Notes: generated by a model not told the origin, from the sequence alone. A stretch of 5,785 nt of DNA from Candidatus Aminicenantota bacterium (GCA_026393955.1 JAPKZE010000246.1:1-5785); one strand, 5' to 3'; counted from the stretch's first letter, positions 1 through 5,719 are shown. Translations and numbers: made by a program.

Positions 1-1371
1 GAGCGCGCGTCCGTCATTCGAGAATCTCGCGGCACGTGAGTCGTCATCACCGGTGACCAGAAATTCCAGATCCGCGCCGTCCGGCCGAACCCAGGCGATA
101 TCCCGTCCATCCCGCACCGAGTAGTCAAATACGATACGGTCGCCCGAGGGACTCCAGGAGGGATTGTACACCTGCTCGCCGTTCGCATAAAGCGTGATCT
201 CGCGATAGCCGGTCCCGTCCAGGTTCATCACGGCTAGATTCGTTGACCCATCGCGGTTGGAGACGAAGGCGATCTGTTTGCCGTCGGGTGAGACCGTCGG
301 GAACGCGGTCATCCCGGAATCAAAGGTCAAAGGGGCGATCTCGTATTCGACGGGCCCTTTCGGCTTGAGGATGAGAAGCTTGAGGGCGATAGCGGCGGCG
401 GCGAGGGCGAGAACGGAGAGCGCGGCCGTGAAGAACGCCGACCTCTTCTTTTTCCGGCCGGTCGTGACGACCGGGGCCGCGAGCTTGCCGGATTCCGAGT
501 CCTCCTTGAGATCCTGGAGGGCGACCTTGAGGTCGGACATCGTCTGCCAGCGGCGCTGCGGGTCCTTGCGGAGACAGCGGTTGAGAACGCGCTCGATCTC
601 GGCCGGGACGGCCTCGTTCACCGCGGAGGCCGGGGGAGGGTCTTCGTTCAGGACGGCGGCCAGGGACTTGATCCCGCTCTCCCGTCCGAACGCCTTGCGG
701 CCGGTGAGCATCTCATAGAGAACCGCGCCGAAGGAGAAGATGTCGGAACGGGCGTCGACATTTTTCCCTTCCGCCTGCTCGGGCGACATGTAAGCGGCCG
801 TACCGACGACATAGCCTTCCTCCGTGCGGGGCTTCTGGTCCGGCGCCATCGTCATCGTCGGCCCCGCCCCTTCGTCGGGCCCGGCCTCGGAGAGCTTGGC
901 CAGGCCGAAATCGAGGATCTTGACCAGGCCGTCGGGCGTAACCATGATGTTCGTCGGCTTGATGTCGCGGTGCACGATCCCGGCGGCGTGGGCCTTGGCC
1001 AGGCCGTCGGCGATCTGGACGGCAATGCCGAGGGCCTGGCCGAGCTTCAGGCCCTTGCGGCCGATCAGGGTGTCGAGGGAATGCCCTTCGACCAGCTCCA
1101 TGACGATGAAATCGCGCCCTCCGCCCGCGGCGATGTCGTGGATGACGACGATGTTGGGATGGCGGAGGGCCGAAGCCGCCTTGGCCTCCTGGACGAAGCG
1201 CTGACGCCTTTCGAGATCGGCGACCCTGTCAGGCGGCAGGACCTTGATGGCGACGGGCCGGTCGAGGTGGGTGTCGACGGCCTTATAAACGGCGCCCATG
1301 CCGCCTTCGCCGATCTTCTCGGTGATCCGGTAGTGGAGGAGCGTCCGGCCAGGCAGGTCGGGGAGCGGCAT
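1..1371 (-). CDS. Eukaryote-like Ser/Thr protein kinase with TolB/WD40-like sensor domain (C-terminus outside window)
   Basis: Predicted membrane-anchored Ser/Thr kinase that phosphorylates protein Ser/Thr residues. The first 457 residues are present and the frame runs open off the left edge. Kinase domain is about residues 14-275: glycine loop GEGGMG 21-26, VAIK lysine K43, helix-C glutamate E62, catalytic HRDIKPTN 134-141 (D136, N141), DFG 154-156, SPE in place of APE at 196-198, and D210 in the SDIFSFG motif. All catalytic residues are present, so it should be active, and it is an RD kinase. A basic stretch (RKKKR, 306-310) precedes one membrane segment at about 312-334. PD40/TolB-type propeller repeats follow at about 358-392 and 403-438, with a third starting near 449 (SPDGK, SPSGD, SNDGR turns). 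This layout is common in Acidobacteriota; the exterior half probably senses ligand or envelope state. The ATG at 1371-1369 follows AAGGGAAG and a short leader from a good promoter. The substrate is unknown. Confidence 0.95.
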   Translation of the reverse strand, partial: MPLPDLPGRTLLHYRITEKIGEGGMGAVYKAVDTHLDRPVAIKVLPPDRVADLERRQRFVQEAKAASALRHPNIVVIHDIAAGGGRDFIVMELVEGHSLDTLIGRKGLKLGQALGIAVQIADGLAKAHAAGIVHRDIKPTNIMVTPDGLVKILDFGLAKLSEAGPDEGAGPTMTMAPDQKPRTEEGYVVGTAAYMSPEQAEGKNVDARSDIFSFGAVLYEMLTGRKAFGRESGIKSLAAVLNEDPPPASAVNEAVPAEIERVLNRCLRKDPQRRWQTMSDLKVALQDLKEDSESGKLAAPVVTTGRKKKRSAFFTAALSVLALAAAAIALKLLILKPKGPVEYEIAPLTFDSGMTAFPTVSPDGKQIAFVSNRDGSTNLAVMNLDGTGYREITLYANGEQVYNPSWSPSGDRIVFDYSVRDGRDIAWVRPDGADLEFLVTGDDDSRAARFSNDGRAL

Positions 1372-1394
1372 ATCTTCCCTTTCTTCTTATGAGC

Positions 1395-1424
1395 CTTATA
1401 CTTCGGCGCGTGCCGAAAAGTCAA
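1395..1424 (-). promoter_or_regulatory. Sigma-70-type promoter of the kinase gene
   Basis: On the minus strand, TTGACT (1424-1419, 5 of 6 matches to the -35 consensus) is followed after 18 bp by TATAAG (1400-1395, 5 of 6 matches to the -10). Transcription would start near 1388, giving a leader of about 17 nt that contains the AAGGGAAG ribosome-binding site of the kinase at 1371. Position, strand and quality all fit. The 18-bp spacer is one base longer than optimal and is almost filled by an inverted repeat. Confidence 0.62.
1402..1417. promoter_or_regulatory. Operator-like inverted repeat inside the kinase promoter spacer
   Basis: TTCGGC-GCGT-GCCGAA is a perfect 6-bp inverted repeat with a 4-bp centre. 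It lies exactly between the -35 and -10 elements of the kinase promoter. A dimeric regulator bound here would block RNA polymerase, or, as with MerR-family activators on long spacers, remodel the promoter. The repeat is seen directly; the operator role is inferred. It could also occur by chance in GC-rich DNA. Confidence 0.38.
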
Positions 1425-1429
1425 TCCGC

Positions 1430-1463
1430 GACGCCGGCCGGGCCTTGGGCCGGCCCCGGCGTC
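1430..1463. repeat. GC-rich inverted repeat in the divergent intergenic region
   Basis: GACGCCGG (1430-1437) and CCGGCGTC (1456-1463) form a perfect 8-bp stem. The interior (CCGGGCCTTGGGCCGGCC) can extend the pairing with a small bulge. There is no T-tract on either side and no gene ends here, so it is not an intrinsic terminator. It lies upstream of both divergent transcription units. Function is unknown; it may be a regulator site or simply GC-rich intergenic DNA. Confidence 0.45.
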
Positions 1464-1466
1464 CCG

Positions 1467-1504
1467 CCTCCGGAGGGGAGGATTTCATCCTCGGAATCAC
1501 CTCC
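1467..1504. repeat. Nested inverted repeats upstream of the PilZ operon
   Basis: CCTCCGGAGG (1467-1476) is a perfect 10-bp palindrome. GAGGAT-TTC-ATCCTC (1478-1492) is a perfect 6-bp hairpin. GGAGG (1472-1476) can also pair with CCTCC (1500-1504), enclosing that hairpin. GGAGG and GGGGAGG look like Shine-Dalgarno sequences, but no start codon of a supported gene follows at a useful distance. Function is unknown. Confidence 0.4.
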
Positions 1505-1505
1505 A

Positions 1506-1541
1506 GGGGGGATTGTTCCCGCTGGCCCCCCCCTTCAGAAT
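1506..1541 (+). promoter_or_regulatory. Weak candidate promoter of the PilZ operon, with G6 and C8 homopolymers
   Basis: TTGTTC (1513-1518) and CAGAAT (1536-1541) are spaced by 17 bp on the plus strand and would start transcription near 1548, about 36 nt before the first PilZ gene. The match is modest (4 of 6 in each box). A run of eight C (1526-1533) lies inside the spacer and a run of six G (1506-1511) just upstream; the two runs can pair with each other. No better plus-strand promoter is visible between 1425 and 1583, but a regulator-dependent promoter cannot be excluded. Confidence 0.25.
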
Positions 1542-1583
1542 GGCAACGAACCGTACGGAAAGGTCTCGGACTGGAGAGTCGCC

Positions 1584-1991
1584 ATGGACAGCGAACGACG
1601 CAAGCATCGCCGGTTCCAACAGTGGAACAAGGCCATCATCCAGTCTGCCTCCGGGGGGAACGGCCTCCTGCCCCGCTGCCCGCTCGACGCCTACGCCTGG
1701 GATCTGTCCCTCGGCGGAGCCCGCATCCAGTGCGACGAGAGCTTTCCCGTGGGCGCCGTCCTCCGGCTCCACATCGAGCTCGTCCGCTCCCGCGAGTTCA
1801 TCGGCATCGACGGCGAGGTCCGCTGGAGCCGCTGGAACGAGGAGCAAAAGGTCCACGAGTGCGGCGTGGAGTTCCAGGACTGCGTCGAGGCCACCCTCCA
1901 GGCCATCATGAGGAACCTCTATCACGAGGTCGACCGGAAAGAGAAAGGGGAACCGGCGCGTCCCCCGATGGATAAGGTGATCCCGCGATGA
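1584..1991 (+). CDS. PilZ-domain protein, first of a tandem pair
   Basis: A 135-residue single-domain PilZ protein, predicted soluble c-di-GMP receptor. The arginine motif lies near the N-terminus (R6-xxx-R10, in RRKHRR 5-10). The second motif DLSLGG (40-45) fits D/NxSxxG at the usual distance. The beta-barrel continues through VEFQ (95-98), and a helix-like tail (about 100-116) and a charged end follow. Both ligand motifs are intact, so c-di-GMP binding is expected, unlike the Pseudomonas PilZ protein itself, which lost them. The start is ATG 1584, five bases after GGAGAG. The frame is open further upstream to 1389, but that stretch is intergenic in character. The stop overlaps the next gene's ATG (ATGA), so the two are translationally coupled. 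By hand about 41 of 94 core positions are identical to the next protein in an ungapped alignment, which marks a tandem duplication. The target protein is unknown. Confidence 0.9.
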   Translation: MDSERRKHRRFQQWNKAIIQSASGGNGLLPRCPLDAYAWDLSLGGARIQCDESFPVGAVLRLHIELVRSREFIGIDGEVRWSRWNEEQKVHECGVEFQDCVEATLQAIMRNLYHEVDRKEKGEPARPPMDKVIPR

Positions 1992-2416
1992 CCCCTTCGA
2001 AGACCTCTCCCGCGGGGTCCGGCTTCAAGGCTCGCAGGGACCGCCGTTTCAAGCAGTGGAACAGGACCCAGATCACGCTCATGAAGGATCCTCGGCACGT
2101 GAATGGCCGGTCCCCGGTCGAAGGCTTCACCTACGACATCTCCATCGGCGGCGCCCGGATCCACTCGATGGAGCCGTTCGAGGTCGGGTGCCTTCTCCGC
2201 CTCCAGATCGAGCTCGTCCGATCCGCGGACACCCTGCGTGTCGAGGGGCAGGTCAAATGGCGCCGCCGGGACGAGTCCGCGAACGTTTTCGAGATGGGCA
2301 TCGAATTCCAGCACAACAGCATGGCGACGGTCCTGAGCCTGATGAGAGCCCTCCACGACGGCCGGAAATCGCCGGAGCCGCACAAGGGCGAGCCGGCCGG
2401 CCTCAACCGGTCCTGA
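1988..2416 (+). CDS. PilZ-domain protein, second of a tandem pair
   Basis: A 142-residue PilZ protein, paralogue of the upstream gene. R16-xxx-R20 (RRDRR 16-20) and DISIGG (50-55) are the c-di-GMP-binding motifs. GIEF (104-107) closes the barrel, and a helix (about 111-124) and a charged tail follow. It has a ten-residue longer N-terminal extension rich in Ser, Pro and Lys, and otherwise aligns to the first copy without gaps, including the QWN that follows the arginine motif. Start is ATG 1988, seven bases after AAGGTGA and overlapping the previous stop. The last 14 bp overlap, tail to tail, the end of the minus-strand pseudopilin gene. The neighbouring minor-pilin operon suggests a role in c-di-GMP control of pili, but this is inferred from position only. 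The two copies may have different ligand affinities or partners. Confidence 0.9.
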   Translation: MTPSKTSPAGSGFKARRDRRFKQWNRTQITLMKDPRHVNGRSPVEGFTYDISIGGARIHSMEPFEVGCLLRLQIELVRSADTLRVEGQVKWRRRDESANVFEMGIEFQHNSMATVLSLMRALHDGRKSPEPHKGEPAGLNRS

Positions 2417-2837
2417 GGGCTCGGATCCGCCCCGTGATCGCGACCGTGATCCTGTAGGTCCCCCGCGCGTTCCCCACCGTGATCGAAGCCAGGTTGGAGA
2501 CCGTTCCCTCCGGATGGAAGACGAGCGCGTTGTTGGCCCTGACGCGGACGCCGGCAAGTGTGACGGCGCGCGCCGGCCGCCACGCCGCCTCCGCCGCGTC
2601 GTAGCGCTCGAAGACGAACCCCGAAGGGACGAAGCGGACACGGACGGATGCGCCGGACATGATGGCCTGGAACCGGGCTTGGTTGAGACCCGCCGTCACC
2701 TCCCAGATCCCCGCCTGGAGATCGAGCTTCGGTCCGAGCCTTTGGACCGTGTAGGCCGTGCCGAGCGCGAAGAAGCCGGCCAGAGCGAGGGCCAGCACGA
2801 CCTCGACGACCGTGAATCCCTGCCGGGAAGCGGCCAA
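2403..2837 (-). CDS. GspH/FimT-like pseudopilin (minor pilin), last gene of the pilin operon
   Basis: A 144-residue prepilin-like protein. The leader MAASRQG is followed by FTVVE: cleavage by the PilD/GspO-type prepilin peptidase is predicted between G7 and F8, with the conserved Glu at mature +5 (E12). The hydrophobic helix runs to about residue 29. The pattern of the amphipathic helix (LNQARFQAIMSG) and a C-terminal beta strand ending in GRIRALRTG match the GspH/FimT family, whose members sit at the tip of type II secretion pseudopili or type IV pili. Length is normal for the family. The start is a TTG (2837-2835), one base after the stop of the PilX-like gene. A strong AAGGAG (2850-2845), inside the end of that gene, is seven bases upstream and decides the start. 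The 3' end overlaps the second PilZ gene in the opposite direction. In Pseudomonas-type clusters the FimT/FimU gene comes first; here it is last. Confidence 0.88.
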   Translation of the reverse strand: MAASRQGFTVVEVVLALALAGFFALGTAYTVQRLGPKLDLQAGIWEVTAGLNQARFQAIMSGASVRVRFVPSGFVFERYDAAEAAWRPARAVTLAGVRVRANNALVFHPEGTVSNLASITVGNARGTYRITVAITGRIRALRTG

Positions 2838-2838
2838 C

Positions 2839-4434
2839 TCAATACTCCTTCCAGGACAGGACCTTCAAGGCATAGACCGCGAGCTGGGGCTCGGCCGTGA
2901 GCGGGGCGTTACGCGGGAACTTGCCAGCCGCGGCCCGGTCGTCGCGGTAGAGGGTCAGCCGGCTGCCGTTGCCGGCATAGGCGTCGGCATGGAGGGCGCC
3001 GAGAAGCTCGACGGACTTGGCTTCGCCTTCGATCCGGAATCCGCCGGAGGCCGCGGTCAGCGAAGCCTGGAGCTTCAGGCCGTCGGGCGCCTCCCCGTCG
3101 ACGGCGATCCCTCCTTCCGTCCGCTCGCCCGTAACGGCGTCCCGTCCGGCGGCATAGATGACGAGCTGGGCTTGGGAATTTTTGCTGTAAGGGATGCCGT
3201 CCTGCCAGCGGACACCCTCGAGGATGAGGTGCGACGAGATGGTCACCCGGTCCGCGGACACGATGGTCAGGTCGACGCCGTCGAGGACGGCGGGCGTCCG
3301 GCCGTCGAAGCACATTTCCACACCCCCGTCCATGCCCACGGCCCCTCCGCCAAGGGCGGCGATGGCCCCGTTGACGAACAGGATGGGCAGGGGGATGAGG
3401 TCATAGGAGCGGGAGCCCTGCGGCGTCAGGAATTCCGTCCGGCTCCGGGTTGGGCTCCATTCGAGCCGCCAATCCGCGCCGCCGGCCCGGAAGACGACGA
3501 CCTGGCTGTCGCCCCGGACGGCCAGGATCATCTCGTCGAGGGAGCCCTGGACGAAGATCCCGCCCAGGCCGAGGTCGTTCTCGATGAGATAGACGCCGTC
3601 GGGAACCGGGTCCGTCGAAGCCTCGAGCCCCAGGGCCTGCCTGAGCTGGGCAGGGGAGAGGTCGCCCGGCTCGAATACGCCGATGGCCAAGGCCTTCGCG
3701 GCCAGCCCCCCGGCGTCGTCCGGAAGGACGCCCCCCGCGGCCGTCGCGAGGCCGGCGCCCAGCAGCTGGCCGGGCTTGGCCGGGAGGCTGATCCCGTCGG
3801 GCCTATCTCCTTTTATATAGAGCGGCACGGCCGGCAGGGGCAGGCGGCCGGCCAGCAGGCCGAGGGAGCCTTCGAGCGTCGAGACGCGCCGCGGCCGGAC
3901 CCGGAGAAGCCCTCCGGACGACTCGATCCTGACGGCGGCCGTGATCCGGACATAGCCGCCCCTGTCCTCGAGGCTGCCGAAGCCGCAATCGGCCCGGCTT
4001 TCCCAGCTCATGCCGTCGAACGACTCCTCGAGGACGCGGGGAAAAGCGGAACCCAGGGCCTCCTCGACAAGAGGAAGGAAGCCTCGCCGGGGGTCTTCCC
4101 GCAGCGCCTCGACGCTCTCCGCCGACACGGGCGCGAGAAGGCCTTCGGCTTCGAGCCAGGCCGAGAGATCGACGAGGCCGCGCTTCAGGCCATTCTCCGA
4201 GGCGAGGTCGAGGAGCGTCGAGGTCCTGCGGAAGCCGTTGATCTTCACGTGCACCCCCGAAGCGTGGAGCATGGCCAGGCCGAGCCCGGCGAACACGACC
4301 ATCAATAAAAGGACGATCACGGTGACAGAGCCCCTCGAACGGGTGTTCGAATGGGGACACGTACCCATCCGGAACGGGTCACTTCCCGTTACCCGCGGCC
4401 AGGGCCGCGTTCTTGAGAAAGACAGTCGCTTCAT
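2839..4434 (-). CDS. Long PilX-like pilus assembly protein
   Basis: A 531-residue protein with one N-terminal membrane segment (about 37-58, after RSRG 32-35). The charged, helix-like stretch that follows (NGFRRTSTLLDLASENGLKR, 66-85) has the layout of the PilX N-terminal family. If the leader is cut after G35, mature +5 is Ile rather than Glu, as in GspK/PilX-type proteins that cap the pilus tip. The rest, about 450 residues, is far larger than classical PilX (about 170-200). It has repeated short hydrophobic strands with glycine turns, such as IFVQGSLD (293-300), ILFVNGAIAALGGG (351-364), DLTIVSADRVTISS (388-401) and VELLGALHADAY (475-486). These suggest a beta-helix or beta-rich exoplasmic domain. 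Cysteines are few (C26, C150, C375). Start: ATG 4434 has AAGGAG nine bases upstream but overlaps the PilW-like gene by 56 bp. ATG 4368 (509 residues) avoids the overlap but has a poor ribosome site. I favour 4434 slightly. Confidence 0.85.
   Translation of the reverse strand: MKRLSFSRTRPWPRVTGSDPFRMGTCPHSNTRSRGSVTVIVLLLMVVFAGLGLAMLHASGVHVKINGFRRTSTLLDLASENGLKRGLVDLSAWLEAEGLLAPVSAESVEALREDPRRGFLPLVEEALGSAFPRVLEESFDGMSWESRADCGFGSLEDRGGYVRITAAVRIESSGGLLRVRPRRVSTLEGSLGLLAGRLPLPAVPLYIKGDRPDGISLPAKPGQLLGAGLATAAGGVLPDDAGGLAAKALAIGVFEPGDLSPAQLRQALGLEASTDPVPDGVYLIENDLGLGGIFVQGSLDEMILAVRGDSQVVVFRAGGADWRLEWSPTRSRTEFLTPQGSRSYDLIPLPILFVNGAIAALGGGAVGMDGGVEMCFDGRTPAVLDGVDLTIVSADRVTISSHLILEGVRWQDGIPYSKNSQAQLVIYAAGRDAVTGERTEGGIAVDGEAPDGLKLQASLTAASGGFRIEGEAKSVELLGALHADAYAGNGSRLTLYRDDRAAAGKFPRNAPLTAEPQLAVYALKVLSWKEY
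2845..2850 (-). promoter_or_regulatory. Ribosome-binding site deciding a TTG start
   Basis: AAGGAG, read on the minus strand, lies within the last codons of the PilX-like gene and seven bases before TTG 2837-2835. No ATG or GTG in that frame lies near it, and the TTG codon puts the prepilin leader at the right length. The downstream gene is probably translated by ribosomes finishing the upstream one. Confidence 0.7.
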
Positions 4435-5095
4435 GGGGATGGACTCCTTTGACCGCGAGTTCTAGACGGACGCGGACGAGCGGGGCGGACGGGTCCTGGG
4501 TCCAGGCCGCCGCCGCGGCGTTCTCGAGGAGCGGCTGGGCCGAGGAGGCGTTGACCCGCCTTCTCAGGATCCGGGCCGGCCCGTCCAGAAAAAAGGTCAC
4601 GAGCTCGAGCAGGGAGAGAACGGCCGTTTCCGGCGCATAGGCCCGTTCGAGCGGCGCTTCGAGGACGACGGCGCCCGCTTCGAGCCGGACGACCGTCCGG
4701 ACCTCGCCTGCCGCGCCCTCGCGCAATGCGATCCGCTGTCCGGCGACGATGTCCGCGGTCGAGGTCAGAGGAAGCCTGGTCCCGCCGGCCCCGGCTTCGG
4801 CCGCCAGGTGAAGCTCTTTTTCGACCGACATCAGGCGCATCTCGGCCGGGTTCGTTTCCGCCGCCGCGACGAGCCCGAGGCCCATCTCGGGGACAAGACC
4901 CAGGCCGGCGTGGAGAAGGTCGATCCGCATCCTGTCCAGGGCCGCGAGGGCCGCCTGGTCCGCTTCCTCCCGGGCCTTGAGCCCGGCGAAGGCCTTCTGG
5001 GTCCGGGCGAAGGACTCCAGCCCGGCCGAGATGACGAGCAGGGACAGCGCCAGCCCGAGCAGGCACTCGATCAGAGTGAAACCGCCCCGCCTCAT
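4379..5095 (-). CDS. PilW-like minor pilin
   Basis: A 238-residue prepilin with leader MRRGG followed by FTLIE: cleavage predicted after G5, with Glu at mature +5 (E10). The membrane helix runs to about residue 26, and the long helix continues with DRMRIDLLHAGLG (54-66), the position of the RxDL-xxAG pattern of PilW. The C-terminal half has ADIVAGQRI (114-122), a hydrophobic strand LLELVTFFLDG (162-172) and then ARILRRRVN (174-182), which resembles the Y-L-DG...LYR block of PilW/GspJ-type proteins. PilW helps prime pilus assembly in the minor-pilin complex with PilV and PilX. Start is ATG 5095-5093, overlapping the TGA of the PilV-like gene (ATGA), so coupling is likely. The ribosome site is otherwise weak. 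The frame is open upstream, but that part lies inside the previous gene and is not used. Its 3' end probably overlaps the PilX-like gene. Confidence 0.9.
   Translation of the reverse strand: MRRGGFTLIECLLGLALSLLVISAGLESFARTQKAFAGLKAREEADQAALAALDRMRIDLLHAGLGLVPEMGLGLVAAAETNPAEMRLMSVEKELHLAAEAGAGGTRLPLTSTADIVAGQRIALREGAAGEVRTVVRLEAGAVVLEAPLERAYAPETAVLSLLELVTFFLDGPARILRRRVNASSAQPLLENAAAAAWTQDPSAPLVRVRLELAVKGVHPHEATVFLKNAALAAGNGK
4444..4449 (-). promoter_or_regulatory. Ribosome-binding site supporting the upstream start of the PilX-like gene
   Basis: AAGGAG on the minus strand, nine bases before ATG 4434-4432 and inside the PilW-like coding region. The competing ATG at 4368 has only CGGGAAG about 13 bases upstream. 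This is the main reason for preferring the 531-residue product despite its long 35-residue leader. Confidence 0.5.
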
Positions 5096-5514
5096 GGCCG
5101 GAACCCCAGGTCCCTCGCGATGAAGAGGACGGCGGCCGTCTCGGGGCCCGGCCTTCCGGACTCCCGGGCCGTCAGCCTGACCCGCTTCAGGCCGCCGGCG
5201 TCGTCGGCGATCTCCCAGGTCTGGGCGATGAGACATCCGCCCGGATCGACGCGGACGGTCTCGGCGTATGTCCCGGCGGCGAGGGCCGCGTCCTCGTACG
5301 GCCGCGCTCTCAGCCCGGCGAACCGGTCGTTCACGGCTTGCGTGATCGCGGCCAGCACGTCGCCGCGCCGTTTGGCCTTGAGCGAGAGCGTCAGCATTTC
5401 GGCCGTGCCCACAACGAGCAGGAGCACGAGGGCCATGGCCACGAGCACCTCGACGAGGCTCGATCCCCGTCGCGTCCCGCTCCCGTTTCGGTGCTGCACC
5501 GCTCGTCCGCTCAT
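5092..5514 (-). CDS. PilV-like minor pilin, first gene of the pilin operon
   Basis: A 140-residue prepilin from ATG 5514. The basic leader ends in TRRG (14-17), followed by SSLVE: cleavage predicted after G17, with Glu at mature +5 (E22). The hydrophobic helix is about 18-38 and the small C-terminal domain is beta-rich (TYAETVRVDPGG, LKRVRLTARE). Length, position before PilW and domain form fit PilV/GspI-type minor pilins. Start choice is uncertain. ATG 5514 has a G6 run almost touching it. GTG 5499 gives a shorter 12-residue leader and would fit the sigma-54-like element upstream. A TTG at 5640 would add 42 residues ahead of the leader and is unlikely. The TGA overlaps the ATG of the next gene. 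Confidence 0.87.
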   Translation of the reverse strand: MSGRAVQHRNGSGTRRGSSLVEVLVAMALVLLLVVGTAEMLTLSLKAKRRGDVLAAITQAVNDRFAGLRARPYEDAALAAGTYAETVRVDPGGCLIAQTWEIADDAGGLKRVRLTARESGRPGPETAAVLFIARDLGFRP

Positions 5515-5525
5515 GCCCCCCGAAA

Positions 5526-5541
5526 AGCGCGAGTCGTGCCA
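5526..5541 (-). promoter_or_regulatory. Candidate sigma-54 promoter of the minor-pilin operon
   Basis: On the minus strand TGGCACG (5541-5535) is an exact -24 element. Four bases later GCGCT (5530-5526) keeps the invariant GC of the -12 element but not the leading TT of TTGCW. The GG-N10-GC spacing is exact. The predicted start is near 5515, next to ATG 5514, so the GTG at 5499 would then be the likely start codon with a 16-nt leader. Sigma-54 control of pilin genes is known in Pseudomonas, Myxococcus and Geobacter. Confidence 0.35.
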
Positions 5542-5663
5542 GAGCGGCCAAAAGAGCCTCTCGGCGGGAATGCCGCCCGCCCCCACGGCGATGTCAACCG
5601 GCGGCGCTAACGGGCTGAAAAAAATGGGGTTTCCGGTCAACGGCCGGCGACGTTCGGTGCGGC

Positions 5664-5714
5664 TAAATTATTTTTAACTCGACCCTTGACAAGCCCCGGG
5701 TGAATCCCTATCAT
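5664..5714 (+). promoter_or_regulatory. Strong sigma-70 promoter with UP-like AT tract, reading out of the window
   Basis: TTGACA (5686-5691, perfect) and TATCAT (5709-5714, 5 of 6) are separated by the optimal 17 bp, placing the start near 5720-5721. An AT-rich tract (5664-5677, TAAATTATTTTTAA) lies about 44-57 bp upstream of that start, where an UP element binds the alpha subunit of RNA polymerase. It stands out in DNA that is otherwise strongly GC-rich. The gene or RNA it drives lies to the right of the window, divergent from the pilin operon. Confidence 0.72.
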
Positions 5715-5719
5715 AGGTG

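Noticed and set aside
1430..1463. Intrinsic terminator in the divergent intergenic region
   Set aside because: There is a strong GC stem but no T-tract on either strand, and no gene ends there; both flanking genes start and diverge.
1922..2641. A 239-codon minus-strand open frame opposite the second PilZ gene and overlapping the pseudopilin in another frame
   Set aside because: It is arginine- and serine-rich shadow sequence. Both real genes in the region have family motifs.
2758..4308. A 516-codon open frame on the plus strand opposite the PilX-like gene
   Set aside because: Its translation is low-complexity, rich in Arg, Gly, Pro, Glu and Asp with no recognisable motif. The opposite strand encodes a coherent protein with a membrane segment. 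Stop-free antisense frames are expected in GC-rich genes.
5592..5597. TTGACA on the minus strand upstream of the PilV-like gene as a sigma-70 -35 box
   Set aside because: At 16-18 bp spacing the downstream hexamers are CGGCAT, GGCATT and GCATTC. None is a convincing -10 box.
5638..5640. TTG as an upstream start for the PilV-like gene
   Set aside because: It would place 59 residues before the prepilin cleavage site, including hydrophobic and proline-rich sequence, and has no ribosome site.
4808..5677. A 289-codon plus-strand open frame opposite the PilV- and PilW-like genes
   Set aside because: It is antisense to two genes with clear prepilin signals, has no domain and crosses their boundary.
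5665..5692. Minus-strand promoter TTGTCA with AATAAT or TAATTT for the pilin operon
   Set aside because: Spacing to AATAAT is only 14 bp, and TAATTT at 16 bp matches the consensus poorly. The AT tract is better explained as the upstream element of the plus-strand promoter.
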